Source of the DNA: Bacillus sp. J37
Lineage (GTDB): Bacteria; Bacillota; Bacilli; Bacillales; Bacillaceae
Assembly: GCF_000518865.1 (NCBI RefSeq)
Contig: NZ_JAEK01000035.1
Location: 1 to 51,924, forward strand
Length of the DNA stretch: 51,924 nucleotides
Reading direction: 5' to 3'
Part shown: one piece after another, positions 7,735 to 16,488 of the stretch
How positions within the stretch are numbered: the first letter of the stretch is position 1
How the letters are laid out: every line of letters begins with the position of its first letter
Notes under the pieces: model-generated
Told to the model about the DNA's origin: nothing
Databases searched by the model: none
What the model saw: the letters and a program-made list of their open reading frames with translations, nothing else
Program-made: the position numbers and the translations under genes

Positions 7735-8931
7735 TTACTTAAGCGCAGCATTACTAAGTGCTTCAGCTTTATCTGTTCTTTCCCATGGAAGATCTAAGTC
7801 ATTTCGACCAAAATGTCCATAAGCAGCCGTTTGCTTGTAGATAGGACGTCTCAAGTCAAGCATTTTAATGATTCCCGCAGGGCGTAGATCAAAGTTACTG
7901 CGAACAACTTCCACCAATACTTCTTCCGAAACTTTTCCTGTTCCAAATGTATCAATAGATATAGATACAGGTTGTGCTACACCAATTGCATACGCTAATT
8001 GAACTTCACACTTTTCAGCTAATCCTGCAGCAACAATATTCTTTGCAACATAGCGAGCAGCATATGCAGCAGAACGGTCAACTTTTGTTGCATCCTTACC
8101 TGAGAATGCTCCACCACCATGACGCGCATATCCGCCATAAGTATCAACAATGATTTTACGACCAGTTAGACCTGCATCACCTTGTGGTCCACCAATTACG
8201 AAACGACCAGTAGGATTAATAAAGTATTTAGTGTTTTCATCAATTAATTCTTTAGGAACAACTGGATTGATTACATATTCTTTAAGATTACGTTGAATTT
8301 GTTCCAACGTAACTTCAGGATGATGTTGAGTAGAAATAACAATTGTATCAATACGAACCGGTTTATTATTTTCATCATATTCAACCGTTACTTGTGTTTT
8401 ACCATCTGGACGAAGATATGGAAGAATCTCTTCTTTACGTACCTCTGTTAAACGGCGGGATAATTTATGAGCTAAAGAAATTGGCAGTGGCATTAATTCC
8501 TTCGTTTCGTTACAAGCAAATCCAAACATTAACCCTTGGTCACCGGCACCGATTGCTTCAATTTCTTCATCAGACATTTGTCCTTCACGTGCTTCCAGTG
8601 CTTGGTCAACACCCATTGCAATATCTGCTGATTGCTCGTCAATAGAAGTTAAAACAGCACATGTTTCTGCATCGAAGCCATACTTTGCACGAGTATATCC
8701 GATATCTTTAATTGTTTCACGAACAATTTTAGGAATATCAACATACGTACTTGTTGTAATTTCTCCAGCAACCAGTACTAAACCTGTTGTAACAGAAGTT
8801 TCACACGCTACACGTGCGTTAGGGTCCTTTGAGATAATTGCATCAAGAATTGAATCTGAAATTTGGTCACAAATCTTATCTGGATGGCCTTCTGTTACAG
8901 ACTCAGAAGTAAATAGACGTTTTTTAGACAT
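7735..8931 (-). CDS. metK: S-adenosylmethionine synthetase
   Basis: A 398-aa MetK, making SAM from methionine and ATP in the cytosol. The family motifs are clear: GHPDK at 15-19, GAGDQG near 120 and the glycine-rich GGGAFSGKD loop near 262. Near-identical to B. subtilis MetK throughout. The start MSKKRLFTS is chosen over an in-frame ATG seven codons earlier, because that ATG lies inside the GGAGG-containing ribosome site. It is monocistronic, preceded by a SAM-I riboswitch and a strong sigma-A promoter, so high SAM should terminate its transcription. Confidence 0.97.
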   Translation of the reverse strand: MSKKRLFTSESVTEGHPDKICDQISDSILDAIISKDPNARVACETSVTTGLVLVAGEITTSTYVDIPKIVRETIKDIGYTRAKYGFDAETCAVLTSIDEQSADIAMGVDQALEAREGQMSDEEIEAIGAGDQGLMFGFACNETKELMPLPISLAHKLSRRLTEVRKEEILPYLRPDGKTQVTVEYDENNKPVRIDTIVISTQHHPEVTLEQIQRNLKEYVINPVVPKELIDENTKYFINPTGRFVIGGPQGDAGLTGRKIIVDTYGGYARHGGGAFSGKDATKVDRSAAYAARYVAKNIVAAGLAEKCEVQLAYAIGVAQPVSISIDTFGTGKVSEEVLVEVVRSNFDLRPAGIIKMLDLRRPIYKQTAAYGHFGRNDLDLPWERTDKAEALSNAALK

Positions 8932-9102
8932 AGTTAAAAGCTTCCTCCTCATATATGTTCATTCAGTTGATCCGGAACTCTTCCCAAAGTTTGACCTTTA
9001 GAAAATCACGTTGGCATATTTGTGAACAGAAGTATTATGTACCTTTACCACAATGCTTGTCCTGGTAAAACTCTAATGAAGAAAATACTTATTTCTGTTA
9101 TC

Positions 9103-9133
9103 AAAAAAACCTTTCCCCTATGAGGAAAGGTTT
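9103..9133 (-). terminator. Riboswitch-controlled terminator in the metK leader
   Basis: On the minus strand a perfect 10-bp stem (AAACCTTTCC / GGAAAGGTTT) is followed by TTTT, 21 nt past the 3' strand of aptamer P1. Its 5' arm is also complementary to 9148-9157, which overlaps the P1 3' strand. That gives the expected mutually exclusive antiterminator (GAG-C-GAAAGG with CCTTTC-CTC). Confidence 0.9.
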
Positions 9134-9154
9134 GTTATCGTTCATCGCCTTTCG

Positions 9155-9491
9155 CTCTTATCGATCAAGGGCTTTCGCCTTGCTTCAGGTTAGCACCTTT
9201 GCGTCGGAAAATGTCGCCGGGAGTGCATCTTTAAAACATAGTTCCACAGATTGGGACTTTTTTGCCTACGCAAGCTTACACTTGCTTAGAATGATGCTAT
9301 GCATCATTCTTGACCTAATAAAAACACAACATGAAGCAAAACGAGTTTCGTTTCATAACGTGCTTTTATTAGGTCAGGCAAAAAACTGCTAATACTGGTA
9401 ACTATATAATTAGTGCGCATTCGCCGCTTTCCTTTGATAGCAGGTTGCTGGGTTTCATAGGGCCTGTCCCTCCACCAGCTCGGGATAAGAG
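9155..9491 (-). promoter_or_regulatory. SAM-I (S-box) riboswitch with a ~245-nt insertion in P3
   Basis: On the minus strand the 5' half (9491-9443) has P1 CTCTTATC, the GGTGGAGGGACAGGCCC core and TGAAACCCAGCAACC. The 3' half (9197-9155) has GGTGCTAACC, a GAAA-capped P4 and the P1 complement GATAAGAG. P1 pairs perfectly over 8 bp. A normal S-box aptamer is about 100-120 nt with a short loop between CAACC and GGTGC; here that loop is 245 nt (9198-9442). The terminator and antiterminator directly follow, so the regulatory platform looks intact. Expected role: SAM binding stabilises P1 and causes termination upstream of metK. Confidence 0.92.
9258..9385 (-). repeat. Multi-hairpin element inside the riboswitch P3 arm
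   Basis: The outer inverted repeat TTTTTTGCCT / AGGCAAAAAA (9258-9267 and 9376-9385) encloses three hairpins: a 5-bp stem at 9270-9285, a perfect 10-bp stem at 9288-9310 (GCATCATTCT arms) and a roughly 30-bp imperfect stem at 9311-9376. On the minus (transcribed) strand most mismatches of the long stem become G-U pairs, suggesting it is maintained as RNA. Confidence 0.7.
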
Positions 9492-9508
9492 AATCCGTTC
9501 AAGGTCAT

Positions 9509-9537
9509 ATCATAGCGCACTAAGTTAATGGTGTCAA
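9509..9537 (-). promoter_or_regulatory. metK: metK sigma-A promoter
   Basis: On the minus strand TTGACA (9537-9532), a 17-nt spacer and TATGAT (9514-9509) form a near-consensus vegetative promoter. It places the transcript start around 9500, just upstream of the S-box P1 strand. Confidence 0.88.
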
Positions 9538-9751
9538 CAGAAATCGACAGTTATTCGATATGAATCTTCTTAAGCTTTAAGTAAATCTTAAGAATAGTAT
9601 TCCCCTCATATAATGAAATATGAAATTAGTTACAAAATATAGTATGTACAATTTTTTTAAAAAGCTCTCACAATTAGTATGTTCTAATAATATAAATGTG
9701 TTATACTATTAGTTAACAGGAAATAATTTTTTCAGAAAGAAGGGTATGGGG

Positions 9752-11338
9752 ATGAATGTAACTGATTTCACAAATGGCCTTATTCAGCTTGTAAATGGGG
9801 AAAATGCGAAGCATAATTTATCTGTATCACAGCTTGTTGAAAAAGTACTCGAAAAAAAAGAAGGTGTTCTTACTTCTACAGGGGCAATAAGAGCTACGAC
9901 TGGAGCATATACCGGAAGATCTCCTCAGGACAAATTTATAGTAAAAGAAGCTACTACTAAAAACATCATTAATTGGGGTACAGTAAACCAACCTATTTCT
10001 TCGGAAGTATTTGATCAGCTTTATAGCAAAATGATTTCATACTTAAAAGAACGGGATGAAATATTTATTTTCGATGGTTTTGCCGGAGCTGATATTCGAT
10101 ATCAACTTCCATTAAAAGTCATAAATGAATTTGCATGGCATAATCTTTTTGCCAGTCAGCTCTTCATTCCTAATAATGGCGAAGAAACGAACACAAATGA
10201 ACAACCTTTTACCATTTTGTCAGCTCCCCATTTTAAGGCAAACCCAGAAGTAGATGGTACAAAATCCGAAACCTTTATTATTATCTCTTTTGAGAAGAGA
10301 ACAATTTTAATTGGGGGCACAGAATACGCTGGAGAAATGAAAAAATCCGTATTTTCTGTGATGAACCTTTTATTACCTGAAAACAACATTCTTCCTATGC
10401 ATTGTTCGGCAAATGTTGGATTTGAAGGGGATGTCGCTTTATTTTTTGGTTTGTCCGGAACAGGAAAAACCACACTTTCTGCTGATCCTAACCGACGGCT
10501 CATAGGTGATGATGAACATGGATGGTCAACGTCTGGAGTGTTTAATATTGAAGGCGGTTGCTACGCAAAATGCATTAACTTAACAAAAGAAAAGGAACCT
10601 CAAATATATAATGCTATTCGATATGGATCTGTACTTGAAAATGTTGTGATTGATGAGTTCACCAGAGAAGCAGATTATAGTAATCCATTCTACACAGAAA
10701 ATACGCGTGCAGCTTATTCACTTTCAGCTATTGACAAGACTATAGTTCCTAGCATCGCAGGTCATCCGCAAACAATAGTCTTTTTAACTGCTGATGCATT
10801 TGGAGTTCTTCCTCCAATTAGTAAATTATCAAGAGAACAAGCAATGTTTCATTTCTTAAGCGGATATACAAGTAAATTAGCTGGTACAGAACGAGGTGTA
10901 ACAGCACCGGAAGCTACATTTTCAACTTGTTTCGGCTCACCATTTCTTCCGCTTGAAGCAACGAGGTATGCGAATATGTTAGGACAGAAAATTGATGAAC
11001 ATAATGTTCAGGTGTTTCTTGTTAATACAGGATGGACAGGTGGAGCATATGGTGAAGGAAAGCGAATGAAACTGCATTACACTCGATCAATGGTCCAGGC
11101 AGCAGTTGAGGGAGATCTTGACCATATTGAAACCGTGAAGGATGAAGTATTCGGACTAAATATTCCGATTCATGTCCCAGGTGTTCCAGATGATGTCCTG
11201 CAACCTCATAAAACATGGAATTCGCAAAAAGAATATTTTTTAAAAGCCAATGAGTTAGCTACAAAGTTTAAAGACAACTTCAAAAAATTCAAACATCTAT
11301 CAGCACATATTGAAAAACTAGGTGGACCAATTGTTTAA
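9752..11338 (+). CDS. pckA: Phosphoenolpyruvate carboxykinase (ATP)
   Basis: A 528-aa ATP-dependent PEP carboxykinase that converts oxaloacetate to PEP in gluconeogenesis. Visible motifs are [12 protein letters not shown] (47-58, oxaloacetate loop), the P-loop GLSGTGKTT (233-241) and the metal-site IGDDEHGW (251-258). Full length for the family. I use the ATG at MNVTDF, with GAAGGG 7 nt upstream; an ATG two codons earlier is too close to that site. It is divergent from metK with about 210 nt between the two promoters. In B. subtilis pckA is repressed by CcpN on glucose; I could not define a CcpN site here. Confidence 0.96.
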   Translation: MNVTDFTNGLIQLVNGENAKHNLSVSQLVEKVLEKKEGVLTSTGAIRATTGAYTGRSPQDKFIVKEATTKNIINWGTVNQPISSEVFDQLYSKMISYLKERDEIFIFDGFAGADIRYQLPLKVINEFAWHNLFASQLFIPNNGEETNTNEQPFTILSAPHFKANPEVDGTKSETFIIISFEKRTILIGGTEYAGEMKKSVFSVMNLLLPENNILPMHCSANVGFEGDVALFFGLSGTGKTTLSADPNRRLIGDDEHGWSTSGVFNIEGGCYAKCINLTKEKEPQIYNAIRYGSVLENVVIDEFTREADYSNPFYTENTRAAYSLSAIDKTIVPSIAGHPQTIVFLTADAFGVLPPISKLSREQAMFHFLSGYTSKLAGTERGVTAPEATFSTCFGSPFLPLEATRYANMLGQKIDEHNVQVFLVNTGWTGGAYGEGKRMKLHYTRSMVQAAVEGDLDHIETVKDEVFGLNIPIHVPGVPDDVLQPHKTWNSQKEYFLKANELATKFKDNFKKFKHLSAHIEKLGGPIV

Positions 11339-11360
11339 GTGAATATTGCTCAAACGCTTA

Positions 11361-11398
11361 AGAGGGCTGTCTCATTTAAGAGAGGTCCTTTTTTTATA
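11361..11398 (+). terminator. Probable pckA terminator
   Basis: An imperfect stem (AGG...TCTC with GAGA...CCT) is followed by a run of seven T. The stem has internal mismatches, so this is a moderate call. Confidence 0.5.
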
Positions 11399-11526
11399 GA
11401 GCTTTACTGTAATCGAACTTCTACCCTGTTAACCCTTAAATCAATATTTTCAAGATTTATGGACAAACTTTAACTTGTGGGAGTGATCACATTTTGGGAA
11501 AAAAATATTGAACAAAACTTCTAAAA

Positions 11527-11996
11527 ATGCTATTTCTATTTGGAATCATTTCTTTGTTTAAAATTGTAAGAAAGCCGCCCATGAAGGACTGTTAATTATC
11601 TTTTTATTTAAAGGTTATATCTCATCTATCTTGGATCACCTTCTAACGAAACGTGGATATATCAAATATCCTACGAATCTATTCGAATCATTTGATTAAG
11701 CTTATGATTATTTGTTGTTCCCAATCACCTGTGTTTTCTATAATCAGGTAACTAAAACGTCAAAGAAACCAATGATTTTTATCAAAGTTTTATTATTCAG
11801 TATACCAATGTCGATTATAGAACATTTGCTTGAAAAGAACACGACTCTTATGACCTTTAGACGTGGCTGGAATAGCTTTCACAGTTTTCTCTCAATCACT
11901 AGTACGTTTCTAATTGTTAGGGGTTTTATTGCAATGGTGAGGAAAGCTGATAATACACCTGTCGCAGAAAATGAAGCAAAAGGGGATCCTCTGTAA
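11527..11996 (+). pseudogene. CBO0543-family membrane protein, inactivated
   Basis: Three pieces in two frames together give one member of the CBO0543 multi-pass membrane family. Piece 1 starts at the ATG at 11527 (MLFLFGIISLFK) and runs to MKDC. A one-base loss near 11590 shifts frame, and the sequence resumes as LIIFLFKGYISS through KYPTNLFESFD. An in-frame TAA at 11697-11699 follows, and the rest (YDYLLFPITCVFYNQ onward, with GWNSFHSF and FLIVRGFIAMVRK) is open to 11996. The 94-aa terminal frame alone would lack the first helices. Reading through both lesions reproduces the family pattern, so this is a decayed gene unless sequencing errors explain both. Confidence 0.75.
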
Positions 11997-12015
11997 ATCC
12001 CCTTTATAAGAAACA

Positions 12016-12258
12016 TTAATTCGTTGAATTCAAGTTAATTAAACGATACGTTAAAATCGTATTCGTATTCGATAATTCTATTTTTTGGACAATAGCTTGT
12101 CCTGTCATTTCGCCGCTTTTTGTTTTTCTTACTTCTACCGGGATATCAATTGGATAAATACGGTACCCTTCTTTTAATAGTTCAAATGTATTTTCATCTA
12201 TACGGGTTTCTCTACCTTTTGTAACAATCATTGTATTAAATTCCACTGGCATTCCCAA
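12016..12258 (-). CDS. ytmB: DUF2584 family protein YtmB
   Basis: An 80-aa protein matching B. subtilis YtmB (DUF2584), beginning MGMPVEFNTMIVTKG and containing the conserved GYRIYPIDIPVEVRKTKSGE segment. A predicted small all-beta cytosolic protein of unknown function. GGAGG lies upstream of the ATG. It follows ytmA on the same strand with 61 nt between them, the same neighbourhood as in B. subtilis. Confidence 0.88.
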   Translation of the reverse strand: MGMPVEFNTMIVTKGRETRIDENTFELLKEGYRIYPIDIPVEVRKTKSGEMTGQAIVQKIELSNTNTILTYRLINLNSTN

Positions 12259-12319
12259 TGTGAATTCCTCCTCTTCTTACTGTTTGGACACTTCCATCAT
12301 ACCATCATTGCTTTTATCA

Positions 12320-13111
12320 TTAAACGTGAATGTGCTGTTTTTTCATCCATAAACAAAGCTTTTGGAGTGTTTCTCGATTAATACTTGGCGGAAAGTAGTG
12401 TGTATACTCTTCAAAATACCAGCTCTCTACCTGTTTTCCTAACTCATTTAGACGTTTCTCAAGTCTGTAGGCATGTTCAACAGACACATTTTTATCTTGT
12501 ACTCCATGTATTATTAAGACCGGTGCATGCAACCTTTCCAACTCATATAAAGGTGTTCTCCATTTATACCTTTTAGGATACTTTGAAGGTGTACCACCGA
12601 TGACTCTCTTCATCATTCTACGTAAATCTTCTCTTTCTACATAGGTTAAGCTCATATCAGATACTCCTCCCCATGTAACTATTGAACATAGCTTTTCCGC
12701 CACGATTCCGGCTAATAAAGCCATTACGCCTCCTCTTGAAAAGCCGAATGCATGAATACGTTCTTTATTTACTTTGGAATGGTTTTTCAAAACTTCTATG
12801 GCTGAAATTGCATCATAACGATCTTCCCCGGCAAAATCTTCATTTCCTTCTCCACCTTGGTTCCCCCTATAAAACGGTGCCATAACGACAAATCCCTCCG
12901 AGGCAAATTGAACAATTCTTCCAACCCTTACCATTCCAACATTTTTTATCCCGCCACGAAGGTATAGCAGTCCATCATATGTACCCTCAAGTTTTGGCTC
13001 TGCAAGCAGCCCTTTAATCTTCAACCCATTCGACAGATATGTCACAATCCATATATTTATTTGTGGACTAGGGGATGGAAATTTGACTTTACTTATCACT
13101 TTACCATTCAT
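12320..13111 (-). CDS. ytmA: Prolyl-oligopeptidase-type alpha/beta hydrolase YtmA
   Basis: A 263-aa S9-like alpha/beta hydrolase. The predicted triad is Ser125 in GFSRGG, Asp206 in HGVQDK and His238 in YTHYF; RGGIKNVG near 52 and YRGNQGG near 81 form the oxyanion side. There is no beta-propeller and no signal peptide, so this is the catalytic domain alone, likely an esterase or small-peptide hydrolase in the cytosol; substrate unknown. I prefer the ATG at MNGKV to the GTG three codons upstream, as GAAAGAG is then correctly spaced. Same strand and order as ytmA-ytmB of B. subtilis. Confidence 0.82.
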   Translation of the reverse strand: MNGKVISKVKFPSPSPQINIWIVTYLSNGLKIKGLLAEPKLEGTYDGLLYLRGGIKNVGMVRVGRIVQFASEGFVVMAPFYRGNQGGEGNEDFAGEDRYDAISAIEVLKNHSKVNKERIHAFGFSRGGVMALLAGIVAEKLCSIVTWGGVSDMSLTYVEREDLRRMMKRVIGGTPSKYPKRYKWRTPLYELERLHAPVLIIHGVQDKNVSVEHAYRLEKRLNELGKQVESWYFEEYTHYFPPSINRETLQKLCLWMKKQHIHV

Positions 13112-13181
13112 CTTTTTCACTCTTTCTTTCTTCTCTCATTGACTTTTTAAACCTTGTACTTTATTACTTTACCCAATTTAA

Positions 13182-13279
13182 TGTGAATCATTTTTTCTAG
13201 GCATTCACACATTTTTAAAAATAATCATAAATTATCCTATATCCGATAGTATTTAATCTTCATATTGTAACGAAGATTA
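13182..13279 (+). promoter_or_regulatory. Two inverted repeats upstream of ytlA
   Basis: TGTGAAT / ATTCACA (13182-13188 and 13203-13209) and the perfect 8-bp pair TAATCTTC / GAAGATTA (13254-13261 and 13272-13279) lie in the ytlA leader. They could be operators or RNA stems. No TPP or other known riboswitch core is visible. Confidence 0.4.
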
Positions 13280-13333
13280 TCTTTTATTGTACAAAAATCA
13301 GTGATGCTGTGCATCAAGGAGGTTAAAGTTATC

Positions 13334-14320
13334 ATGAAAAGACGATTAGCATGGGTTTGCATTGCATTCCTTCTTCTTTTTTCATTTACTGCCTGCAGCC
13401 AAAACAAAACCGAAACCATCCGACTAGCTGAAGTGACTCATTCAATTTTCTATGCACCCTTATATGTCGCAATGGCAGAAGGTTTTTTTGAAGAAGAGGG
13501 TCTTAATGTGGAATTAACCACTACGTGGGGCGGAGACAAAACAATGACAGCCCTCTTGTCTGACGGAGCGGATATTGCATTGGTCGGATCTGAAACTTCT
13601 ATCTATGTTCATGCCCAGGGCTCAAATGATCCAATTATCAATTTTGCCCAACTTACCCAAACAGATGGGACGTTTCTCGTAAGCCGGGAAAAGATCGAGT
13701 CATTTGATTGGGAGCAGTTAAAAGGAAGCACCTTTTTAGGTCAAAGAAAAGGCGGAATGCCTCAGATGGTCGGGGAATTTGTATTAAAGCAACATGGAAT
13801 TGATCCTCGTTCAGACCTTGAGTTAATTCAAAATGTTGATTTTGCTAATATCCCCAGTGCCTTTGCATCTGGAACAGGTGATTATGTTCAATTATTTGAA
13901 CCAACAGCAAGTATCTTTGAAAAAGAAGGTACAGGTCATATTGTTGCTTCCTTTGGAGCAGAATCGGGCAGTGTTCCTTATACAACCTTTATGAGCAAAC
14001 AAAGCTTCTTAGATGATAACGCAGAAACAGCTAAAAAATTTACAGCTGCCATATATAAAGCACAACAATGGGTAGAGGAAAAAAGCGTTGAAGAAATTGC
14101 CGCATCCATTGCCCCTCAATTTGAAGATACAGAGCTTGAAATTATTGAAACTGTTGTTGAAAGATATAAGGAACAAGGATCTTTTTCAACAAATCCTATT
14201 TTAGAAGAAGATGAATGGAATAACTTACAAGACATTATGGACGAAGCAGGAGAACTTCCGGGGCGTGTTGATTATGAAACACTTGTCAACACATCTTATG
14301 CTGAAGAAGTTACTAATTAG
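13334..14320 (+). CDS. ytlA: ABC importer substrate-binding lipoprotein (NMT1/SsuA-like) YtlA
   Basis: A 328-aa lipoprotein: signal peptide and lipobox ending at Cys21 (FTAC), then an NMT1/THI5-like periplasmic-binding fold (IRLAEVTHSIFYAPLYVAMA near 30, GGDKTMTALLSDGADIALVG near 70). Relatives bind thiamine-pyrimidine precursors, alkanesulfonates or taurine; the ligand here is not determined by the sequence. AAGGAGGT precedes the chosen ATG; the longest frame adds 11 unlikely residues. First gene of a three-gene importer with ytlC and ytlD. Confidence 0.85.
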   Translation: MKRRLAWVCIAFLLLFSFTACSQNKTETIRLAEVTHSIFYAPLYVAMAEGFFEEEGLNVELTTTWGGDKTMTALLSDGADIALVGSETSIYVHAQGSNDPIINFAQLTQTDGTFLVSREKIESFDWEQLKGSTFLGQRKGGMPQMVGEFVLKQHGIDPRSDLELIQNVDFANIPSAFASGTGDYVQLFEPTASIFEKEGTGHIVASFGAESGSVPYTTFMSKQSFLDDNAETAKKFTAAIYKAQQWVEEKSVEEIAASIAPQFEDTELEIIETVVERYKEQGSFSTNPILEEDEWNNLQDIMDEAGELPGRVDYETLVNTSYAEEVTN

Positions 14321-14335
14321 GAAGGAGAAACCTTT

Positions 14336-15106
14336 ATGTCATTTTTACTTGTCGAAGATGTTCGTCATATATATTTAACAAAGGACAGTGCAACTGTAGC
14401 ACTTGAAGGTATTCAACTGGCTGTGGAGGAAGGGGAGTTTATCTCCTTCCTTGGACCAAGTGGGTGTGGAAAAACAACATTGCTTTCTATCATCGCCGGC
14501 CTTATTAAACCTGTCCAGGGTAAAGTGAAGATTGCCAATTCCCTTATTACAAAGCCGGATTCTGCTATCGGTTACATGCTTCAACAGGATTATTTATTTC
14601 CGTGGAAAACAATTGAAGAAAATGTTACGTTAGGTCTAAAAATTACAGGGAGAAAAACATTTGAAACCACAAAATCAACTTTAGAAATGCTAAAAGATAT
14701 GGGACTTGATCAAGTAGAAAAGCAGTTTCCCCATCAATTATCCGGCGGTATGAGACAACGGGCGGCTTTAGTTCGAACGTTAGCAACTGATCCTAAAATT
14801 TTACTGCTTGATGAGCCCTTTTCAGCACTTGATTATCAAACAAAATTAAAACTTGAAGACTTAGTTGTCAAAACGTTAAAGGATTTTAATAAAACTGCCC
14901 TTCTCGTTACACACGATATTGGAGAAGCTATTGCCATGAGCGATAGAATTTTTGTTTTTTCTGCAAGACCCGGAAAAATAAGAAAAACATATGTAGTACC
15001 TAAAGAATTAAGAGATCTTACACCATTTCATGCAAGACAGCACCCTACATTTTCTACATTATTCCAACAAATATGGAAGGAGTTAGATCAATATGAAACA
15101 GAATGA
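14336..15106 (+). CDS. ytlC: ABC importer ATP-binding protein YtlC
   Basis: A 256-aa nitrate/sulfonate/taurine-type ABC ATPase. Walker [10 protein letters not shown] is at 40-48, the Q-loop near 83, the signature LSGGM at 135-139, Walker B LLLDE at 156-160 and the H-loop histidine in LLVTHD near 190. It starts 16 nt after ytlA with AAGGAG and its end overlaps ytlD by 14 nt. It energises the YtlD permease; the complex sits on the cytosolic face of the membrane. Confidence 0.92.
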   Translation: MSFLLVEDVRHIYLTKDSATVALEGIQLAVEEGEFISFLGPSGCGKTTLLSIIAGLIKPVQGKVKIANSLITKPDSAIGYMLQQDYLFPWKTIEENVTLGLKITGRKTFETTKSTLEMLKDMGLDQVEKQFPHQLSGGMRQRAALVRTLATDPKILLLDEPFSALDYQTKLKLEDLVVKTLKDFNKTALLVTHDIGEAIAMSDRIFVFSARPGKIRKTYVVPKELRDLTPFHARQHPTFSTLFQQIWKELDQYETE

Positions 15107-15908
15107 AAGCATTGAACTCCTTCATCGGAATTATAAGCGTAATGTAGCACGGGAAAAGATGTGGGTAAAGTTTTATCAGCTCCTAATTTTCATCAGTTTT
15201 TTCAGCCTTTGGGAGCTTGCAAGTCGAAGAGATTGGATTGACCCTCTTCTATTTAGCTCTCCTTCTAAGGTCTGGAATTTGTTTATAACGAAAATTACGG
15301 ATGGAACACTTCTTCCACATATCGGAGTTACGTTATTCGAGACGGTCTTAGGATTTCTCTTAGGAACCTTGCTTGGCGCTATTCTTGCCGCATTGCTATG
15401 GTGGTCTGCCAGATTATCAAAAATTCTTGATCCTTATCTTGTTATCTTAAATGCTATGCCTAAAGTAGCTTTAGGACCAATACTAATTGTCGGTCTAGGG
15501 CCGGGCTTTGTATCCATTATTGCAATGGGAACGATTATATCAGTTATTATTACAACCATTGTTGTGTATACCTCTTTTAAAGAAGTGGACACCAACTATA
15601 TCAAGGTTCTCCAAACATTTGGTGCTAATAAAATACAGATTTTTAGGGAGGCTATCCTGCCTGCCTCTTTTCCAACGATTGTGTCTACTTTAAAAGTTAA
15701 TGTGGGTTTATCATGGGTAGGAGTCATCGTTGGAGAGTTTCTCGTCTCCGCAAAAGGGCTGGGATATATGATTATATATGGTTTCCAAGTATTTAACTTT
15801 ACGCTTGTTCTATTGAGCCTATTGATTATTGCTGTCTTTGCGACAATTATGTATCAAGGTGTGGAACTTGTAGAAAAAAAGCTTGTAAGATCAGAAAAAA
15901 GAGGCTGA
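15093..15908 (+). CDS. ytlD: ABC importer permease YtlD
   Basis: A 271-aa BPD-type inner-membrane permease with about six hydrophobic helices and the EAA cytoplasmic loop ([19 protein letters not shown] near 170-190) that docks the ATPase. Belongs to the SsuC/TauC-like group. The ATG lies inside the 3' end of ytlC with AAGGAG upstream, so translation is coupled. The stop codon lies inside the 5' arm of a terminator-like palindrome. Confidence 0.9.
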   Translation: MKQNESIELLHRNYKRNVAREKMWVKFYQLLIFISFFSLWELASRRDWIDPLLFSSPSKVWNLFITKITDGTLLPHIGVTLFETVLGFLLGTLLGAILAALLWWSARLSKILDPYLVILNAMPKVALGPILIVGLGPGFVSIIAMGTIISVIITTIVVYTSFKEVDTNYIKVLQTFGANKIQIFREAILPASFPTIVSTLKVNVGLSWVGVIVGEFLVSAKGLGYMIIYGFQVFNFTLVLLSLLIIAVFATIMYQGVELVEKKLVRSEKRG

Positions 15909-15958
15909 ATGAGACGATCCCGTTAACGGGATTTGTCACATGTCGCCTCTTATTTTTA
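15898..15958. terminator. Nested palindromic terminator between ytlD and ytkD
   Basis: A perfect 16-bp palindrome (15917-15932, ATCCCGTTAACGGGAT) is enclosed by an outer AAGAGGC / GCCTCTT stem and followed by a T-rich tract. The outer 5' arm includes the end of ytlD and the 3' arm runs into ytkD, so it serves two convergent genes. Confidence 0.65.
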
Positions 15959-16421
15959 TTCTTTTTTCTACTTCTTGTAAACTTTTTTGTAAAACATCGT
16001 CTTTCATAATAAAGCTATATTGCTTGTTTGTTTGGATATTTCCCGGAAGTTTATCTAATAAAACAGGCCCATATGTTTCAAAATATCCGTCTTGTTTTTC
16101 AAGTCTTTCGACTCTAGCAAAATAAATATTTTTCACAATGATTTTTTCTTTCCCTCTTACTTTATATTGTCCAATGTATTCAATGTTGTGTACAATTCCA
16201 CCAGTTTCCTCTTTTACCTCTCTAATCGCCGCTTCAAGCGCAGTTTCATTTGCTTCCACCTTACCGCCCGGAAACTCAATCCCTCGATCAGAATGCTTTG
16301 TTAATAGCCATTTCTGCTTGTGTCTGCATACAACCCAAACATGCTTAGGTTCTTTTGAAAACGGATGATCGTCAAATGACAATAAAACCTCATTGTGATA
16401 ATAATCAATAAATCGGTACAT
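15936..16421 (-). CDS. ytkD: Nudix hydrolase YtkD (nucleoside triphosphatase)
   Basis: A 161-aa Nudix protein. The Nudix box is at about 53-74: G-x5-E (G53...E59) and REVKEETG (67-74), with the metal-binding glutamates intact. B. subtilis YtkD hydrolyses (d)NTPs including 8-oxo-dGTP and is antimutagenic. The N-terminal sequence (YYHNEVLLSFDD) and length match YtkD. GAGGG precedes the ATG. Convergent with the ytlACD operon. Confidence 0.88.
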   Translation of the reverse strand: MYRFIDYYHNEVLLSFDDHPFSKEPKHVWVVCRHKQKWLLTKHSDRGIEFPGGKVEANETALEAAIREVKEETGGIVHNIEYIGQYKVRGKEKIIVKNIYFARVERLEKQDGYFETYGPVLLDKLPGNIQTNKQYSFIMKDDVLQKSLQEVEKRIKIRGDM

Positions 16422-16488
16422 AGTTGATCCCTCAATTTTTCCTTATCTATTCAAATCTTATCACAATGTCAAATCTATGTGTAAGAGT

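Noticed and set aside
9120-9392. A 90-aa plus-strand frame over the metK leader.
   Set aside because: It lies entirely on the antisense of the riboswitch and its insert, has no ribosome site and no recognisable protein pattern.
9410-9524. A compact 115-nt S-box closed by TTAGTGCGC/GCGCACTAA as P1.
   Set aside because: One arm lies in the promoter spacer upstream of the probable transcript start, and this version lacks the GGTGCTAA 3' half. The true P1 is CTCTTATC/GATAAGAG at 9491-9484 and 9162-9155.
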